This document shows positions 35,235 through 44,166 of a DNA stretch of 64,000 nucleotides, in pieces. This stretch comes from Rhodococcus sp. 1163. Lineage in GTDB: Bacteria; Actinomycetota; Actinomycetes; Mycobacteriales; Mycobacteriaceae. The notes under the pieces are model-generated. The model ran no database searches, was not told where the DNA came from, and worked only from the letters and a program-made list of their open reading frames with translations. Position 1 is the stretch's first letter. Each line of letters begins with the position of its first letter. The translations under genes and the position numbers were made by a program. The DNA lies in contig NZ_MKKX01000006.1 of NCBI RefSeq assembly GCF_002091985.1, positions 1 to 64,000 of the forward strand. The letters are read 5' to 3'.

Positions 35235-36948
35235 TTGGTGTGCTCTCGGCTTCCAATCGGGAACTGAGGGCGCTCACGGCTTCTCCTACGGATTCGAACA
35301 GGTGCTCCTCTCCGATCAGCGCGAGCAGTCCACTCCGCGCCAAACCTCTGCGCGCCGTCTTGCTGGTTCTTGCCATTGCGAAGGTGATTCCTCTCGAGCG
35401 GAGTTGATCGATCAACTGCCGCAATGAGTGCGCTCCCGTGTAGTCGATATCGGTCATCCCCATCGTGTCGAGCACGACGAGGTGCAGGGGATCATCCGCG
35501 GCGTCGATTGTGGCGGTGATCTCGGTTCGAAATTCGGTTGCGTTGGCGTACCACAGAGGTGTCGCGAACTGCACGACGAGTACCCCGGGAACCTTCCTCG
35601 CTTGTTCGGTGTAGCTCAGGGGCACCCAACTGGTTGTCGATGGGATGTGTCCCAGTACGTGAAGGTGGGGACGTGCGCTGAGGCGGGTGCGGTCCAGAAT
35701 TGCCAACGCTACCGCCACGCCGATGCCGTACTCGACACCAACGAGGGCAACTGTCAGGAGAGTGACCACAGCGAGAGCGAACTCGAAACGGTCGTAGCGG
35801 GCGATATCGATCAGCTCGCGTACGTGCACGATTCGGGTGGCGATGAAGATCAGAATCGCAGCCAGGGTTGCCACCGGCAGGTTCTCGAGGAGCGCCAGAG
35901 CGGGGATCAGCAACACGAGCGCGCAGGCAGCAGCGATGCCCGCTACCTGGGTCCGTCCCGACGCCGAAACCACTGCTGCAGTTCGTGGCGGGCTCGCGTT
36001 CACCGGAAACGCACCCACCAGGCCTGCGGCGACATTGCCGGCTCCGATGCCGAGGAAGTCGCGATTGACATCCACGTCATAACCGCCCTTGTCGGCGAAA
36101 GCGCGCGTGGTCGCCGCACTCTGGCTGACGATCACCAGTGCGACGACACCGGCGATGGGCGCAAGTGTGCTCAACGCCGACCACGACACCCCGTGCAGGC
36201 CGAGATGTGGAGCGCCGTGTGCGAGCGAACCCAGCACTGCTACCCCGTGGGAAGTCAGATTCAACGCACCGACGAGTATCGTCGATCCCACCAGTGCGAT
36301 CAACGCACCCGGAATCCGTCGATCCACCTGATCGGCGAGAAACACGACAGCGAAAACCCCGGCCCCGATACCCAACGTCCAGCCGTTTACCATGGCCGGA
36401 TCGCTGACGATCAGTCGGATTCGGTTCAACGTCCCCCCGCTGACGGCTGGCAGGCCGAGCAGGTCGGGCAGCTGATGCACAACAATGATGATCGCGACTC
36501 CACCGAGGAACCCAGCGATGATCGGCGTCGACAGGAACTCGGCAATCCATCCGAGTCGCAGTAGGCCCACCAGGGCCACGATCACACCCACCATCACCGC
36601 GAGGATTCCCACCGACGCCACATAATCACCGGGGGCGGTCGATACCGCAGTGGCGATTCCGACGGCGAAGAGTGGGGCGATCGTCGAATCGGCCCCGATC
36701 GACATCTGCCGGTTCGATCCGAGCAACGCGAACAGGAGTGTGCCTGCAACGAACGCGTAGAAGCCCGTGATCGGCGGCATACCTGCCAGCCGTGCAGTGG
36801 CCAATTGCTCGGGCACCGCGATCGACAAAAGTGTAAGTCCCGCGAGCAGATCGCCGAGTAGCCAGGACCACCGATAATCCTGCAACGATGAAAACAATAC
36901 CGGCCGTACACAACGCACCCGACGTGTCAACGCCGACTTCGGATGCAT
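35164..36948 (-). CDS. SulP-family anion transporter with C-terminal STAS domain
   Basis: Membrane transporter of 594 aa. The SulP signature region is VPEQLATARLAGMPPITGFYA; later blocks AFPVNASPPRTAAVVSASGRTQ and LLTVALVGVEYGIGVAVAL fit the UraA-like fold. A STAS domain covers about residues 450-570 (VLVVQFATPLWYANATEFRT, VVLDTMGMTDIDYTGAHSLRQL, with the Ser/Asp switch region altered to TDIDYTG). The anion may be sulfate or bicarbonate. AAGGAGG precedes the ATG. It begins 58 bp after an SHOCT gene on the same strand; a DosR-like box lies upstream of that gene, so both are probably under DosR. Confidence 0.9.
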   Translation of the reverse strand: MHPKSALTRRVRCVRPVLFSSLQDYRWSWLLGDLLAGLTLLSIAVPEQLATARLAGMPPITGFYAFVAGTLLFALLGSNRQMSIGADSTIAPLFAVGIATAVSTAPGDYVASVGILAVMVGVIVALVGLLRLGWIAEFLSTPIIAGFLGGVAIIIVVHQLPDLLGLPAVSGGTLNRIRLIVSDPAMVNGWTLGIGAGVFAVVFLADQVDRRIPGALIALVGSTILVGALNLTSHGVAVLGSLAHGAPHLGLHGVSWSALSTLAPIAGVVALVIVSQSAATTRAFADKGGYDVDVNRDFLGIGAGNVAAGLVGAFPVNASPPRTAAVVSASGRTQVAGIAAACALVLLIPALALLENLPVATLAAILIFIATRIVHVRELIDIARYDRFEFALAVVTLLTVALVGVEYGIGVAVALAILDRTRLSARPHLHVLGHIPSTTSWVPLSYTEQARKVPGVLVVQFATPLWYANATEFRTEITATIDAADDPLHLVVLDTMGMTDIDYTGAHSLRQLIDQLRSRGITFAMARTSKTARRGLARSGLLALIGEEHLFESVGEAVSALSSRLEAESTPITSQSNSPNDDEVADRGFGRQGV

Positions 36949-37006
36949 CGATGCCTCCTTGCATCGCCGTCAACTGTGAACATGAACAGCTCGAGCCGGA
37001 TTGGAG

Positions 37007-37219
37007 TCAGCCGCGGAGTTGCATTGCTACATGGTCGAGAAGGGTTCGATACTGGAGCAGATCGATATCGCCGCGCGCATAGCGTGCAGCGAACAGCTCC
37101 TCCAACGTGCCGGGCCCATCGAGGTGCGTCGCGGTTCGGATGACAGGCGAGCGGAAGCCGAACCGCACAGTCCCGACAGCAGCTGCCACGGCAAGGGTGG
37201 CTACGAGCGCGAGCGTCAT
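37007..37219 (-). CDS. Small SHOCT-domain membrane protein
   Basis: A 70-aa protein with one N-terminal transmembrane segment (MTLALVATLAVAAAVGTV) and a C-terminal SHOCT motif, LEELFAARYARGDIDLLQY, the short domain often found at the end of small membrane or tail-anchored proteins. It starts about 70 bp downstream of a strong DosR-like box and precedes the SulP gene by 58 bp, so they look like an operon. Role unknown; possibly an accessory subunit of the transporter. Confidence 0.78.
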   Translation of the reverse strand: MTLALVATLAVAAAVGTVRFGFRSPVIRTATHLDGPGTLEELFAARYARGDIDLLQYRTLLDHVAMQLRG

Positions 37220-37290
37220 GAATTTTGTCTTTCTCGGTGACCGGGTGTCGACTTCTTATCATCATTTTGACTCAGCCTCACGGACCAGGA

Positions 37291-37310
37291 GAAGGGACTT
37301 TGTGCCCAAG
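37291..37310. promoter_or_regulatory. DosR-like box upstream of the SHOCT-SulP operon
   Basis: GAAGGGACTTTGTGCCCAAG keeps GGGACTTT and GCCC of the TTSGGGACTWWAGTCCCSAA consensus. A CAAAAT hexamer lies 21 bp toward the gene. It is 72 bp before the SHOCT start. The alcohol dehydrogenase on the other side is transcribed toward it, so it is not the target. Confidence 0.65.
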
Positions 37311-37357
37311 TGTGCGGCCGAAGGTGTTCAGGCCGTGGTGCACTACAAAAGACGGCG

Positions 37358-38359
37358 TCAGAATGTGATGACTGCAGCGCCGGCAAAACGGCCGTGGCGG
37401 AGATCCCTCAAGGCGAACAGTGCGCGGTCGAAAGGGTAAACCGTAGTTTCGATCGTCAGGTGCGTTCTCTGGCAGCGTTCGAGGAATTGTCGAGCATCGA
37501 CCCGCGTATTCGCTTCGACGCTCAGCAGTCGCTTTTCGTGGAAAAGATGCCGGTTGTAGTTCAGCCGCGGAATGTCGGTCATGTGAATGCCTGCCAGTAC
37601 GACGGTTCCCCCGGAGTCGACGGCTTCCAAAGCCGTCGGAACAGCCTCACCGATAGGCGCGAAAACAATGGCGGCGTCGAGCTTCTCCGGTGGTGAATCG
37701 AAGGTGCCCTGTGCCGACGCGAGCCCCATCTTCAGTGCGAGCTGTCGGGCACCGAGGTCCCGAGTCATGACGTGCACGGTAGCGCCGTCGGCCTGCGCCA
37801 GCTGAGCGACTATGTGTGCGCTCGCGCCGAAGCCGTACAGACCGAGCTTCCCCGACGGCGGGAGTTCGGCTCGGCGCAGGGCGCTGTATCCGATGATCCC
37901 TGCGCACAGCAACGGTGCCAGTTCTTCGGTGCTGTACCCGGTCGGTAGTGCCAAGGCATAGTCGGCCGGCACCACCGCGTATTCCGCGAACCCACCGTTG
38001 TGATCCCATCCGGTGTACAACGATGCCTTGCAAAGGTTTTCGCGACCACTCACACAAAATCGGCAGTTGCCACAGGTGTGACGCAGCCATGGAATTCCGA
38101 CAATGTCACCCACGCTGAAGTCGGTCTCGGTGTTGTCTCCGACTTCTGTTATCGCGCCGACGATTTCGTGGCCGGGCACTACGTGCGGCCGATGAATTGG
38201 AAGGTCGCCTTCGACGACGTGGAGGTCGGTTCGGCACACGCCGCACGCTTGGACAGATATGAGCAACTCGCCGGACGTCGGTCGAGGCATGTGCTCATCG
38301 ACCAACTGCAGGGGACTGCCGTCTACGCTGCCCTGTTCGGTGACCCGCCAGGCCTTCAC
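37358..38359 (-). CDS. Zinc-dependent alcohol dehydrogenase (AdhA-like)
   Basis: Medium-chain zinc dehydrogenase of 333 aa. Catalytic zinc ligands: CGVCRTDLHVVEG and GHEIVG. Structural zinc: CGNCRFCVSGRENLC. The nucleotide loop is GFGASAHIV rather than the usual GxGGxG, typical of the mycobacterial AdhA branch. The GTG start follows the universal stress gene stop with no gap (TGA then GTG), so the two are coupled. Its other relative in the window, at 19053, also follows a DosR-like site. Inference: NADH-dependent alcohol or aldehyde turnover under low oxygen. Confidence 0.92.
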   Translation of the reverse strand: MKAWRVTEQGSVDGSPLQLVDEHMPRPTSGELLISVQACGVCRTDLHVVEGDLPIHRPHVVPGHEIVGAITEVGDNTETDFSVGDIVGIPWLRHTCGNCRFCVSGRENLCKASLYTGWDHNGGFAEYAVVPADYALALPTGYSTEELAPLLCAGIIGYSALRRAELPPSGKLGLYGFGASAHIVAQLAQADGATVHVMTRDLGARQLALKMGLASAQGTFDSPPEKLDAAIVFAPIGEAVPTALEAVDSGGTVVLAGIHMTDIPRLNYNRHLFHEKRLLSVEANTRVDARQFLERCQRTHLTIETTVYPFDRALFALRDLRHGRFAGAAVITF

Positions 38360-39262
38360 TCAGCGCACCACCAGAATCGGACAGTGCGAACTGTGTACGA
38401 GCGATTGCCCGACCGAGCCGCGGATCGAACCCGCCACAGGACCGAGCCCTCGGCTCCCGACGACGACGAGACGCGCTGTTTCGGACGCCCTGCGTAACTC
38501 GTGGTCTGCCGATGCCTCGAGACAATGCAGGTGAAGCTCGACCGAGGGATGACGCTCGGAGGTAGCCGTCACACGAGACCCCAGCCAAGCAAGAGATCCC
38601 TCTTTCGGTTCCTGTACGTCTGCATCCACCGTTGTCGCCGGCCTATGGCTCCCTGATGAAACCATGTGGAGGGCCATGAGCGGAGCCTTCAAGGTGTCGG
38701 CGAACCAGAATGCGCCGAGGATTGCGCCGTGCGAAGAGTCGGAGTTGTCGACACCGACGACGACTGGCTGGGAAGTCACAGCGGGGGCGACGGCATGCGG
38801 CCGCCACACGACGACCGGGCATCGGGCGTCGGCGACTATGCGAGTTGCATGGTGGCCGAAGACGACATCTCGAACAGGACTCGAAGGATTGCCTCCGATC
38901 ACGATCAAATCTGCGGTGTGCGACAGCGCGCCCAGGAACGATGCGATGGGATCGTCGGTCAGCACTGTGTCGACTGCGATGTCGGGATCGATACGATGGA
39001 CTTCGTTGCGGGATGACCGGAGAAGGCGTTTGCCGAGGAGTCGTGGTTTGGATGCGCGCAGCTCTCGCGTCACCCTGTTCGCCGATTCTCGCTGTGGCAG
39101 TGCGTAAACGATCCGAATTCTTGCCTTGACGTCGTGTGCCAACCCGGCCGCCCACGCGAGTGCGCCTCGGGAGGATTCCGACCCATCGACGCCGACGACG
39201 ATTTCGGTCAACACCGTGTTCGTCCAGACCGTCGTCGATGGAGGCTTGTTCGTTGCGTTCAC
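38360..39262 (-). CDS. Universal stress protein, tandem UspA domains
   Basis: Protein of about 300 aa with two UspA domains. Domain 1 begins EIVVGVDGSESSRGALAWA and ends in a variant nucleotide loop, VIGGNPSSPVRDVVFGHH; domain 2 begins PVVVGVDNSDSSHGAI and has the ATP loop VVGSRGLGPVAGSIRGSVGQS. GTG 39262 is chosen over GTG 39298 because GAGAA lies before it. It is coupled to the downstream alcohol dehydrogenase and follows a flavodoxin-like gene on the same strand by about 145 bp. Its first-domain variant (RDxxFGH) is shared with the Usp at 40190, pointing to a local duplication. Confidence 0.9.
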   Translation of the reverse strand: MNATNKPPSTTVWTNTVLTEIVVGVDGSESSRGALAWAAGLAHDVKARIRIVYALPQRESANRVTRELRASKPRLLGKRLLRSSRNEVHRIDPDIAVDTVLTDDPIASFLGALSHTADLIVIGGNPSSPVRDVVFGHHATRIVADARCPVVVWRPHAVAPAVTSQPVVVGVDNSDSSHGAILGAFWFADTLKAPLMALHMVSSGSHRPATTVDADVQEPKEGSLAWLGSRVTATSERHPSVELHLHCLEASADHELRRASETARLVVVGSRGLGPVAGSIRGSVGQSLVHSSHCPILVVR

Positions 39263-39406
39263 AGGGTTCTCACGATCGCTCCGTCGACCATCGGGCACAG
39301 TGCATCGAGCATAGCCTCGCTTCTACGGTTGCGACTTCACTTCTCCACAGGTTCATCCGACAACCGGCACGAATTCCAGCAGATATCGGGCGGACCGTCG
39401 AAGGTG

Positions 39407-39928
39407 TCACGGGAGTGTCGGAACCGTCGGCTCGGACTCGGCCAGTGTCGCGCCGATCGAGCGCGCCCACCCATCGATCTCTTCGCGTGATCGGTCGTCT
39501 CCCTCATCGGCTCGAATGAGCCGCACTACGAGTCTCTCGAACCAGGAAAGCGTCGACAGGTCGAACTTTCCTCCGAAGACACGGTGCTCGACCGCCCACG
39601 ATGCCTTGTCCATGGCTGATGGTGCCGAGGGCTTACCGGCGGCGCCGATGGGTCCGCTGGAGAACAACCACACCGGGCGTGCTTCGAGTTCGGGCTGTTG
39701 GCGCGCGACGAGAGATCGAGCACCTCGCAACCAACGGCCCATGTAGACGGCGCTGCCGATTATCACCGCATCGTATTCGGCGATGCTGTCCACGTCAGCT
39801 GCGTCGCGAACCTCCACTGTCGCCGAAACACCGGAATTCTGTAGGGCATCGGTCAGCGAGGACGAAAGCCACTGTCCGATCTCACGTGTCGAACCGTGCC
39901 GGCTCGAAGTTGCAATCAGGACGCGCAT
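39407..39928 (-). CDS. Flavodoxin-domain protein
   Basis: Protein of 173 aa with the flavodoxin fold of the protoporphyrinogen oxidase HemG / DUF5-like group: the FMN phosphate loop is VLIATSSRHGSTREIG at the N-terminus, then YDAVIIGSAVYMGRWL and VWLFSSGPIG as the isoalloxazine-side strands. It may carry electrons or act as a quinone or flavin reductase. It is divergent from a universal stress gene, with a DosR-like box in the 261-bp gap (185 bp from this start), and is followed by the Usp-alcohol dehydrogenase pair. Confidence 0.85.
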   Translation of the reverse strand: MRVLIATSSRHGSTREIGQWLSSSLTDALQNSGVSATVEVRDAADVDSIAEYDAVIIGSAVYMGRWLRGARSLVARQQPELEARPVWLFSSGPIGAAGKPSAPSAMDKASWAVEHRVFGGKFDLSTLSWFERLVVRLIRADEGDDRSREEIDGWARSIGATLAESEPTVPTLP

Positions 39929-40110
39929 GACAGTGTTCCTTCTCCTCGAGGCCCGGACTTCGACGCTGTTGCGTCTAGAGTCTCTTGTTCGTAGGCATCA
40001 CTGTGAACGTGTGTCGCTGGCGCGAATAGGGACTTCGGTCCTCGAACGATGAGTAGTTCATCGACTTCGGTGGACCCGCGCAACGGTGGGTGACGAGGTA
40101 CCCGGTGCAG

Positions 40111-40130
40111 TAAGGACCTTGTCCTCTGTT
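40111..40130. promoter_or_regulatory. DosR-like box upstream of the double Usp operon
   Basis: TAAGGACCTTGTCCTCTGTT contains the palindromic core AGGACCTTGTCCT, matching GGACCTT of functional DosR sites but with a compressed right half. It lies 60 bp before the TTG start of the Usp gene at 40190; a TAGCAC hexamer is 31 bp downstream of the box. Confidence 0.5.
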
Positions 40131-40189
40131 CTTGTGAGAAGAAGCGGTCCAGGCTCGTCGATAGCACTGGATTCGACAAACGGAGAGCC

Positions 40190-41086
40190 TTGAAGACCGA
40201 AGACGTACCGTCTGCCTACGAGGGCAGCATCGTTGTATGCGTAGATGGGTCGGACGACGATCGTAACGCCGTCGAATGGGCAGCGAGACTTGCCCAGCAC
40301 GTGCACTCTTCGATCCGACTCGTTCATGCACTTCCTGATGTCGGCAGGTGGTTCGACCCTGCAGTGCTCATCGCCGGCGCTCAACTCGAGTTGGAACTGC
40401 GTCGGGTAGGAAGGAAATTTCTCGACGATGCGGCTCTGATCGTCCGCGACCTCGATGCCGAGATCGAGGTCGAGTGTTCTATCACCGGTGGCGCGGCGAC
40501 CGACCTGATCGAGTCCATTTCGACGAATTCCAGATTGCTGATCCTCGGCGGCAGTCGAACAGGTCCGCTCCGTGATCTGATATTCGGACATTCCATCATC
40601 GAGTTGGTCAACGCAGCAGTATGCCCAGTATTGGTGTGGCGTAAAAGTCGCGACGAGAGCGCGGACCCGACTGGACCGATAGTGGTGGGTGTCGACGGGT
40701 CGCAGCCGTCCCGGCGCGCTCTGGCAGCAGCTTTCGATCTGGCACGCACCTTGGGCGCCGACCTCGTCGCAGTGCACGTGGGGGCCGTCGAGGATGCAGA
40801 CGAGCTCGATTACGGGACCTCGGTGGATCGGCAGCACCAACGAGACGCTGAACGGAAGTGGCTGCAGGGCATCGTCGATCCGTACAAGAGTGAGTATCCG
40901 ACTGTGGCGGTAGAGGTTCGATCGGTAGGTGCTTCGGTGGCACGTGAACTCGGCACGATGTCCGCTTCGGCTCAGGTCATCGCGGTCGGTAGTCGTGGAC
41001 GAGGGCGCCTGTCGTCGGCAATTCTCGGTTCCGTGAGCCAGAGTCTGATCCACCGAGCCCAATGTCCGGTACTCGTAGTTCCGTAG
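40190..41086 (+). CDS. Universal stress protein, tandem UspA domains
   Basis: Protein of 298 aa. Domain 1: SIVVCVDGSDDDRNAVEWAA and the variant loop LGGSRTGPLRDLIFGHSI. Domain 2: PIVVGVDGSQPSRRALAAA and the ATP loop AVGSRGRGRLSSAILGSVSQS. The start is TTG at 40190 with CGGAGAG 3-9 bases upstream; no better ATG or GTG is found in the first 30 codons. It is followed 41 bp later by a second Usp gene, and its stop codon lies inside a four-copy 8-bp repeat. A DosR-like box lies upstream. Confidence 0.9.
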   Translation: MKTEDVPSAYEGSIVVCVDGSDDDRNAVEWAARLAQHVHSSIRLVHALPDVGRWFDPAVLIAGAQLELELRRVGRKFLDDAALIVRDLDAEIEVECSITGGAATDLIESISTNSRLLILGGSRTGPLRDLIFGHSIIELVNAAVCPVLVWRKSRDESADPTGPIVVGVDGSQPSRRALAAAFDLARTLGADLVAVHVGAVEDADELDYGTSVDRQHQRDAERKWLQGIVDPYKSEYPTVAVEVRSVGASVARELGTMSASAQVIAVGSRGRGRLSSAILGSVSQSLIHRAQCPVLVVP

Positions 41087-41105
41087 TTCCGTAGTTCCGT
41101 AGTTC
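41074..41105. repeat. Four tandem copies of an 8-bp repeat across a stop codon
   Basis: CGTAGTTC is repeated exactly four times (41074-41081, 41082-41089, 41090-41097, 41098-41105). The Usp stop TAG falls in the second copy. The unit is not a multiple of three, yet loss of one or two copies would leave the protein end unchanged. Slippage would change the distance to the next gene. Confidence 0.95.
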
Positions 41106-41127
41106 GATCGTTGTCAGAGGAGTAAAT

Positions 41128-42027
41128 ATGGATAAGAACGGCCCCATTGTCGTAGGTGTCGACGGCTCGAATGCTTCGTTCGATGCCGTCCGCTGGGCAA
41201 CGCGTGCGGCGGAACTGCGTGGCGCATCGTTGACCCTGGTTTCTACTTACCAGATCACCGACGTCTATACGACTTTCGCCGCTATGCCACCTCAGCTCGG
41301 TCCACCGATGAGACTGGAAGTGAACAAGGGTCTGGAGTCGGCGTCGGCCATCGCCAAGGCCGCCGCCAAGGATGCGGACGCTTTGTCTATAGCCACCGAA
41401 GTGGTTGTAGGCGCCGCGATTCCGACTCTGCTCGAGCGATCTGCCTCAGCGCGAATGATAGTGGTGGGTACGCGGGGAAACGGTGAGTATTTCGCAGAAT
41501 TGCTCGGCTCGGTCAGTGCTGCTGTATCCGAGCGAGCGGAATGCCCCGTCGCGATCATCAGCGGTATTCCGTCATCCGGAGAGCGCGAAGGGCCCGTTGT
41601 CCTCGGTGTCGACGGATCGAGTGCCAGTAGTAGGGCAGTAGGTGTTGCCTTCGAAGAGGCATCACTTCGTGGCACCGGCCTAGTCGCCGTACACACCTGG
41701 GCCGAGGACGTTGGATTGTGGAAGATCCACTCCGACAGCGACAAAGATGCAATGTCCTCCGCGCAGGATGCAGCGGGATGGGTCGTCATGTCGGAAAGTC
41801 TCGCAGGATGGCAGGAGCAGTACCCGGACGTGCACGTAGATCGAATAGTTGAGCATGGCAGTGCCGTGAGCAAAATTCTCGAACTCTCCAAAAGTGCGCA
41901 GACCGTCGTCGTCGGATCCAGAGGAAGAGGCGGTTTCAGCGGCCTACTGTTGGGATCGACCAGTCGGTCGCTGTCGCATCGTGTCGAATGCCCGTTGATC
42001 ATCGCAAGGGAACCGAAGCACGAATGA
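41128..42027 (+). CDS. Universal stress protein, tandem UspA domains
   Basis: Protein of 299 aa with two canonical UspA domains. Domain 1: PIVVGVDGSNASFDAVRWA with loop VVGTRGNGEYFAELLGSVSAA. Domain 2: PVVLGVDGSSASSRAVGVA with loop VVGSRGRGGFSGLLLGSTSRS. Both ATP-binding loops fit G-2X-G-9X-G(S/T), unlike the preceding paralogue, where domain 1 is altered. The ribosome site AGAGGAG is followed by TAAAT and the ATG. It is the second gene of a two-Usp operon and is convergent with the methyltransferase gene (31-bp gap). Confidence 0.93.
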   Translation: MDKNGPIVVGVDGSNASFDAVRWATRAAELRGASLTLVSTYQITDVYTTFAAMPPQLGPPMRLEVNKGLESASAIAKAAAKDADALSIATEVVVGAAIPTLLERSASARMIVVGTRGNGEYFAELLGSVSAAVSERAECPVAIISGIPSSGEREGPVVLGVDGSSASSRAVGVAFEEASLRGTGLVAVHTWAEDVGLWKIHSDSDKDAMSSAQDAAGWVVMSESLAGWQEQYPDVHVDRIVEHGSAVSKILELSKSAQTVVVGSRGRGGFSGLLLGSTSRSLSHRVECPLIIAREPKHE

Positions 42028-42058
42028 GGCGACCGACCACTGCCATCGACGACCGAAA

Positions 42059-42646
42059 CTAAGCGCGTACCAGCATGATTGCGTGAGGTGCCGGCCCGTC
42101 CCAGCGTTCGCTTATCACCTCGAACCCTGCCTGGTTCAGGGCACGGGCCATGTCCGGCAACGGCCATCGATATGCGGTGACCACCGGATGATCGAACGGT
42201 TCGAGGCGCAGGCCCGAGAAGAACGACATGAGCATCGTGCCGTCATCTTCGAGCACCGAGCGCAGGGTTGCGAGTGCGTTCGGCAGGTGGTCGGGCCCCA
42301 GATGGATCAGCGAGTACCAGGCAAGAATGCCCGCCCACCGATCATCCGAGCCGGCGAGGTCGTCGATTGTACCGAGCTGGAACGTTACTGCGGGGTTGGC
42401 TGTGCGGGCGATATCTACAAGTCGCTCGACAGGCTCCAGCCCGTCGATCGGGTGGCCGAGACTTGCCAGGTGGCCGGCCCAGCGACCGATGCCGGAGCCC
42501 ACGTCCAGAATCCGGCCTCTGACCGTGTCGGCCCACGGCTCGATGACGGCCCGGTCCGGGTCTGTCGTGGACACCTTCGAGCCGAGCATCTTTACGACGT
42601 TTTGTGCGTTCGCGTCGTACGCGTCCCTGACCTCATCCGTCGACAT
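42059..42646 (-). CDS. Class I SAM-dependent methyltransferase
   Basis: Protein of 195 aa with the SAM-binding Rossmann signature [19 protein letters not shown] (motif I), [12 protein letters not shown] (acidic residue of motif II) and LGTIDDLAG, then [13 protein letters not shown]. The target may be a small molecule; this subfamily is not assigned to a pathway. It begins 8 bp after the stop of the RIC di-iron repair gene on the same strand, so the two are co-transcribed, which links it loosely to iron-sulfur or nitric-oxide stress. Confidence 0.87.
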   Translation of the reverse strand: MSTDEVRDAYDANAQNVVKMLGSKVSTTDPDRAVIEPWADTVRGRILDVGSGIGRWAGHLASLGHPIDGLEPVERLVDIARTANPAVTFQLGTIDDLAGSDDRWAGILAWYSLIHLGPDHLPNALATLRSVLEDDGTMLMSFFSGLRLEPFDHPVVTAYRWPLPDMARALNQAGFEVISERWDGPAPHAIMLVRA

Positions 42647-42654
42647 GACGACAC

Positions 42655-43356
42655 TCAGGTTCCGGTGATGGTCCGCTCGAATTCGAGCGCCTTCGGGAAG
42701 AGGATGTTGTTCTCCTTGTGAATGTGCTCGTGCAGATCGAGCTCCATCTTCTGGAGCCCGTCGAGCATCGCCCGGTACGAGCCGCAGCCGTCTTCCGGCA
42801 TCGTGTAGGCCCCCGTCACGGAGTTGATCTCCTTGAACAGGTCGCCGACCACCACGTGCTCCTGGACCAACGTCTCGATGTGGGCTGCGAGCGCTCCGGG
42901 GACACCGGGGATCCCGGTCTTTTCCATTCGAGCTATCGCGGGAAAAACAGAGCGCTCTTCCTTGGTCATATGTGGATCGAGTTCGGTAACCGCCTGGGTG
43001 TAGAGCTCGTTCACCCGGGCCAACTCGGGGTGCCGTTCGCCGTGGACCCCGTGCACCTTTTCTACGAGCGCCTGCAGCCGCGGCATCTCCTCCCACATGT
43101 ACGCATGGTGGGTGTCGACGATGTCGTGGGCAAGATCAGCGGACTCCCGCGACGTGAGCGTCTTTTGGGCGCTGTCACCGGGAAGGTCGAGTGCCTTACG
43201 CACTTCCTCCAAGTCGAGGTCGGCCTCGGCCGTCGCGTCGGAGAGGGATCGGTGGCCATCGCAGCAGTAGTCGAGGCCGAATCCCTCCAAAACCCGCGCG
43301 CGGCGACTGTCCTCGACAACCAGGTCAGCCAATGTATTCGACGCCTCAATAGCCAT
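42655..43356 (-). CDS. RIC-type iron-sulfur cluster repair di-iron protein (ScdA/YtfE family)
   Basis: Protein of 233 aa. The N-terminal DUF542/ScdA_N domain shows [16 protein letters not shown], whose paired Cys and DGH are family hallmarks. The C-terminal hemerythrin-like domain has the expected His/Glu di-iron ligands: [50 protein letters not shown] and [19 protein letters not shown] proteins restore Fe-S clusters damaged by nitric oxide or peroxide. It lies 57 bp upstream in map order of the succinate dehydrogenase operon end, on the same strand, so it may be distal in the aconitase-succinate dehydrogenase transcript. Both are classic targets of such damage. Confidence 0.95.
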   Translation of the reverse strand: MAIEASNTLADLVVEDSRRARVLEGFGLDYCCDGHRSLSDATAEADLDLEEVRKALDLPGDSAQKTLTSRESADLAHDIVDTHHAYMWEEMPRLQALVEKVHGVHGERHPELARVNELYTQAVTELDPHMTKEERSVFPAIARMEKTGIPGVPGALAAHIETLVQEHVVVGDLFKEINSVTGAYTMPEDGCGSYRAMLDGLQKMELDLHEHIHKENNILFPKALEFERTITGT

Positions 43357-43413
43357 GCGACTTACCCTAACCCGTCCCGGACAACGTGGGCTGCGAAAGT
43401 GCGTGGTGCGCTC

Positions 43414-44166
43414 TTACCGGTGCTTGTTGTGGGAGATCTCGACCAGGACATCATGATTGAGTTGGGAAATCATGTCCAACGGGATGCCTGCCGGGCACAC
43501 CGCGGTGCACTCGCCGATCTGACTGCACCCGCCGAAGCCCTCAGCGTCGTGTCGGCGCACCATGGCCAGCGCGCGGCGACCCCGTTCGGGCTGTCCCTGG
43601 GGCAACGAGCCGAGGTGGGTCAGCTTGGCGCCGAGGAACAGTGAGGCCGAACCGTTGGGGCAGGCGGCCACGCACGCCCCGCAACCGATGCAGGCTGCGG
43701 CGTCGAAGGCGCGCTCGGCGTCTTTCCTCGATACCGACGTCGCGTTTGCATCGGGTGCGCAGCCCGTCGGGGCGCTGATATAGCCGCCCGCTTCGATGAT
43801 GCGGTCCAGCGCACTCCGGTCTACGACGAGGTCCCGGAGGATGGGGAACGACGTCGAACGCCAGGGCTCGACGTCGATGACCTGACCGTCGTGGAAGTGA
43901 CGCATGTAGAGCTGGCAGGTGGTGGTCAGTGCTTCGGGGCCGTGGGCAAGCCCATTGATCACCAGTGAACACATGCCGCAGATGCCCTCGCGGCAGTCGT
44001 GATCGAAGGCAACCGGATCCCCGCCACCCCGCGTGAGATCCTCGTTCAAGACGTCGAGCATCTCGAGGAACGACATGTCGGCGGAGATGTTGGCCACCTC
44101 GTACGCCACCATGCCGCCGACATCGTCGCGGTTCTTCTGCCGCCACACGCGCAGCGTGATGTTCAT
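43414..44166 (-). CDS. sdhB: Succinate dehydrogenase/fumarate reductase iron-sulfur subunit
   Basis: Subunit B of 250 aa. [2Fe-2S] ligands: CREGICGMC with a fourth Cys in TTTCQLY. [4Fe-4S] site: [14 protein letters not shown]. [3Fe-4S] site: [14 protein letters not shown]. The protein passes electrons from the flavoprotein to the quinone site. The ATG at 44166 overlaps the SdhA stop by 4 bp (ATGA). The gene order C-A-B without SdhD and a 240-aa anchor are typical of the Sdh1-type menaquinone enzyme (Rv0247c-Rv0249c in M. tuberculosis, from memory). Confidence 0.95.
   Translation of the reverse strand: MNITLRVWRQKNRDDVGGMVAYEVANISADMSFLEMLDVLNEDLTRGGGDPVAFDHDCREGICGMCSLVINGLAHGPEALTTTCQLYMRHFHDGQVIDVEPWRSTSFPILRDLVVDRSALDRIIEAGGYISAPTGCAPDANATSVSRKDAERAFDAAACIGCGACVAACPNGSASLFLGAKLTHLGSLPQGQPERGRRALAMVRRHDAEGFGGCSQIGECTAVCPAGIPLDMISQLNHDVLVEISHNKHR

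Noticed and set aside
35428..36564. Plus-strand frame of 378 codons
   Set aside because: Antisense to SulP, Gln/Arg-rich shadow of hydrophobic codons.
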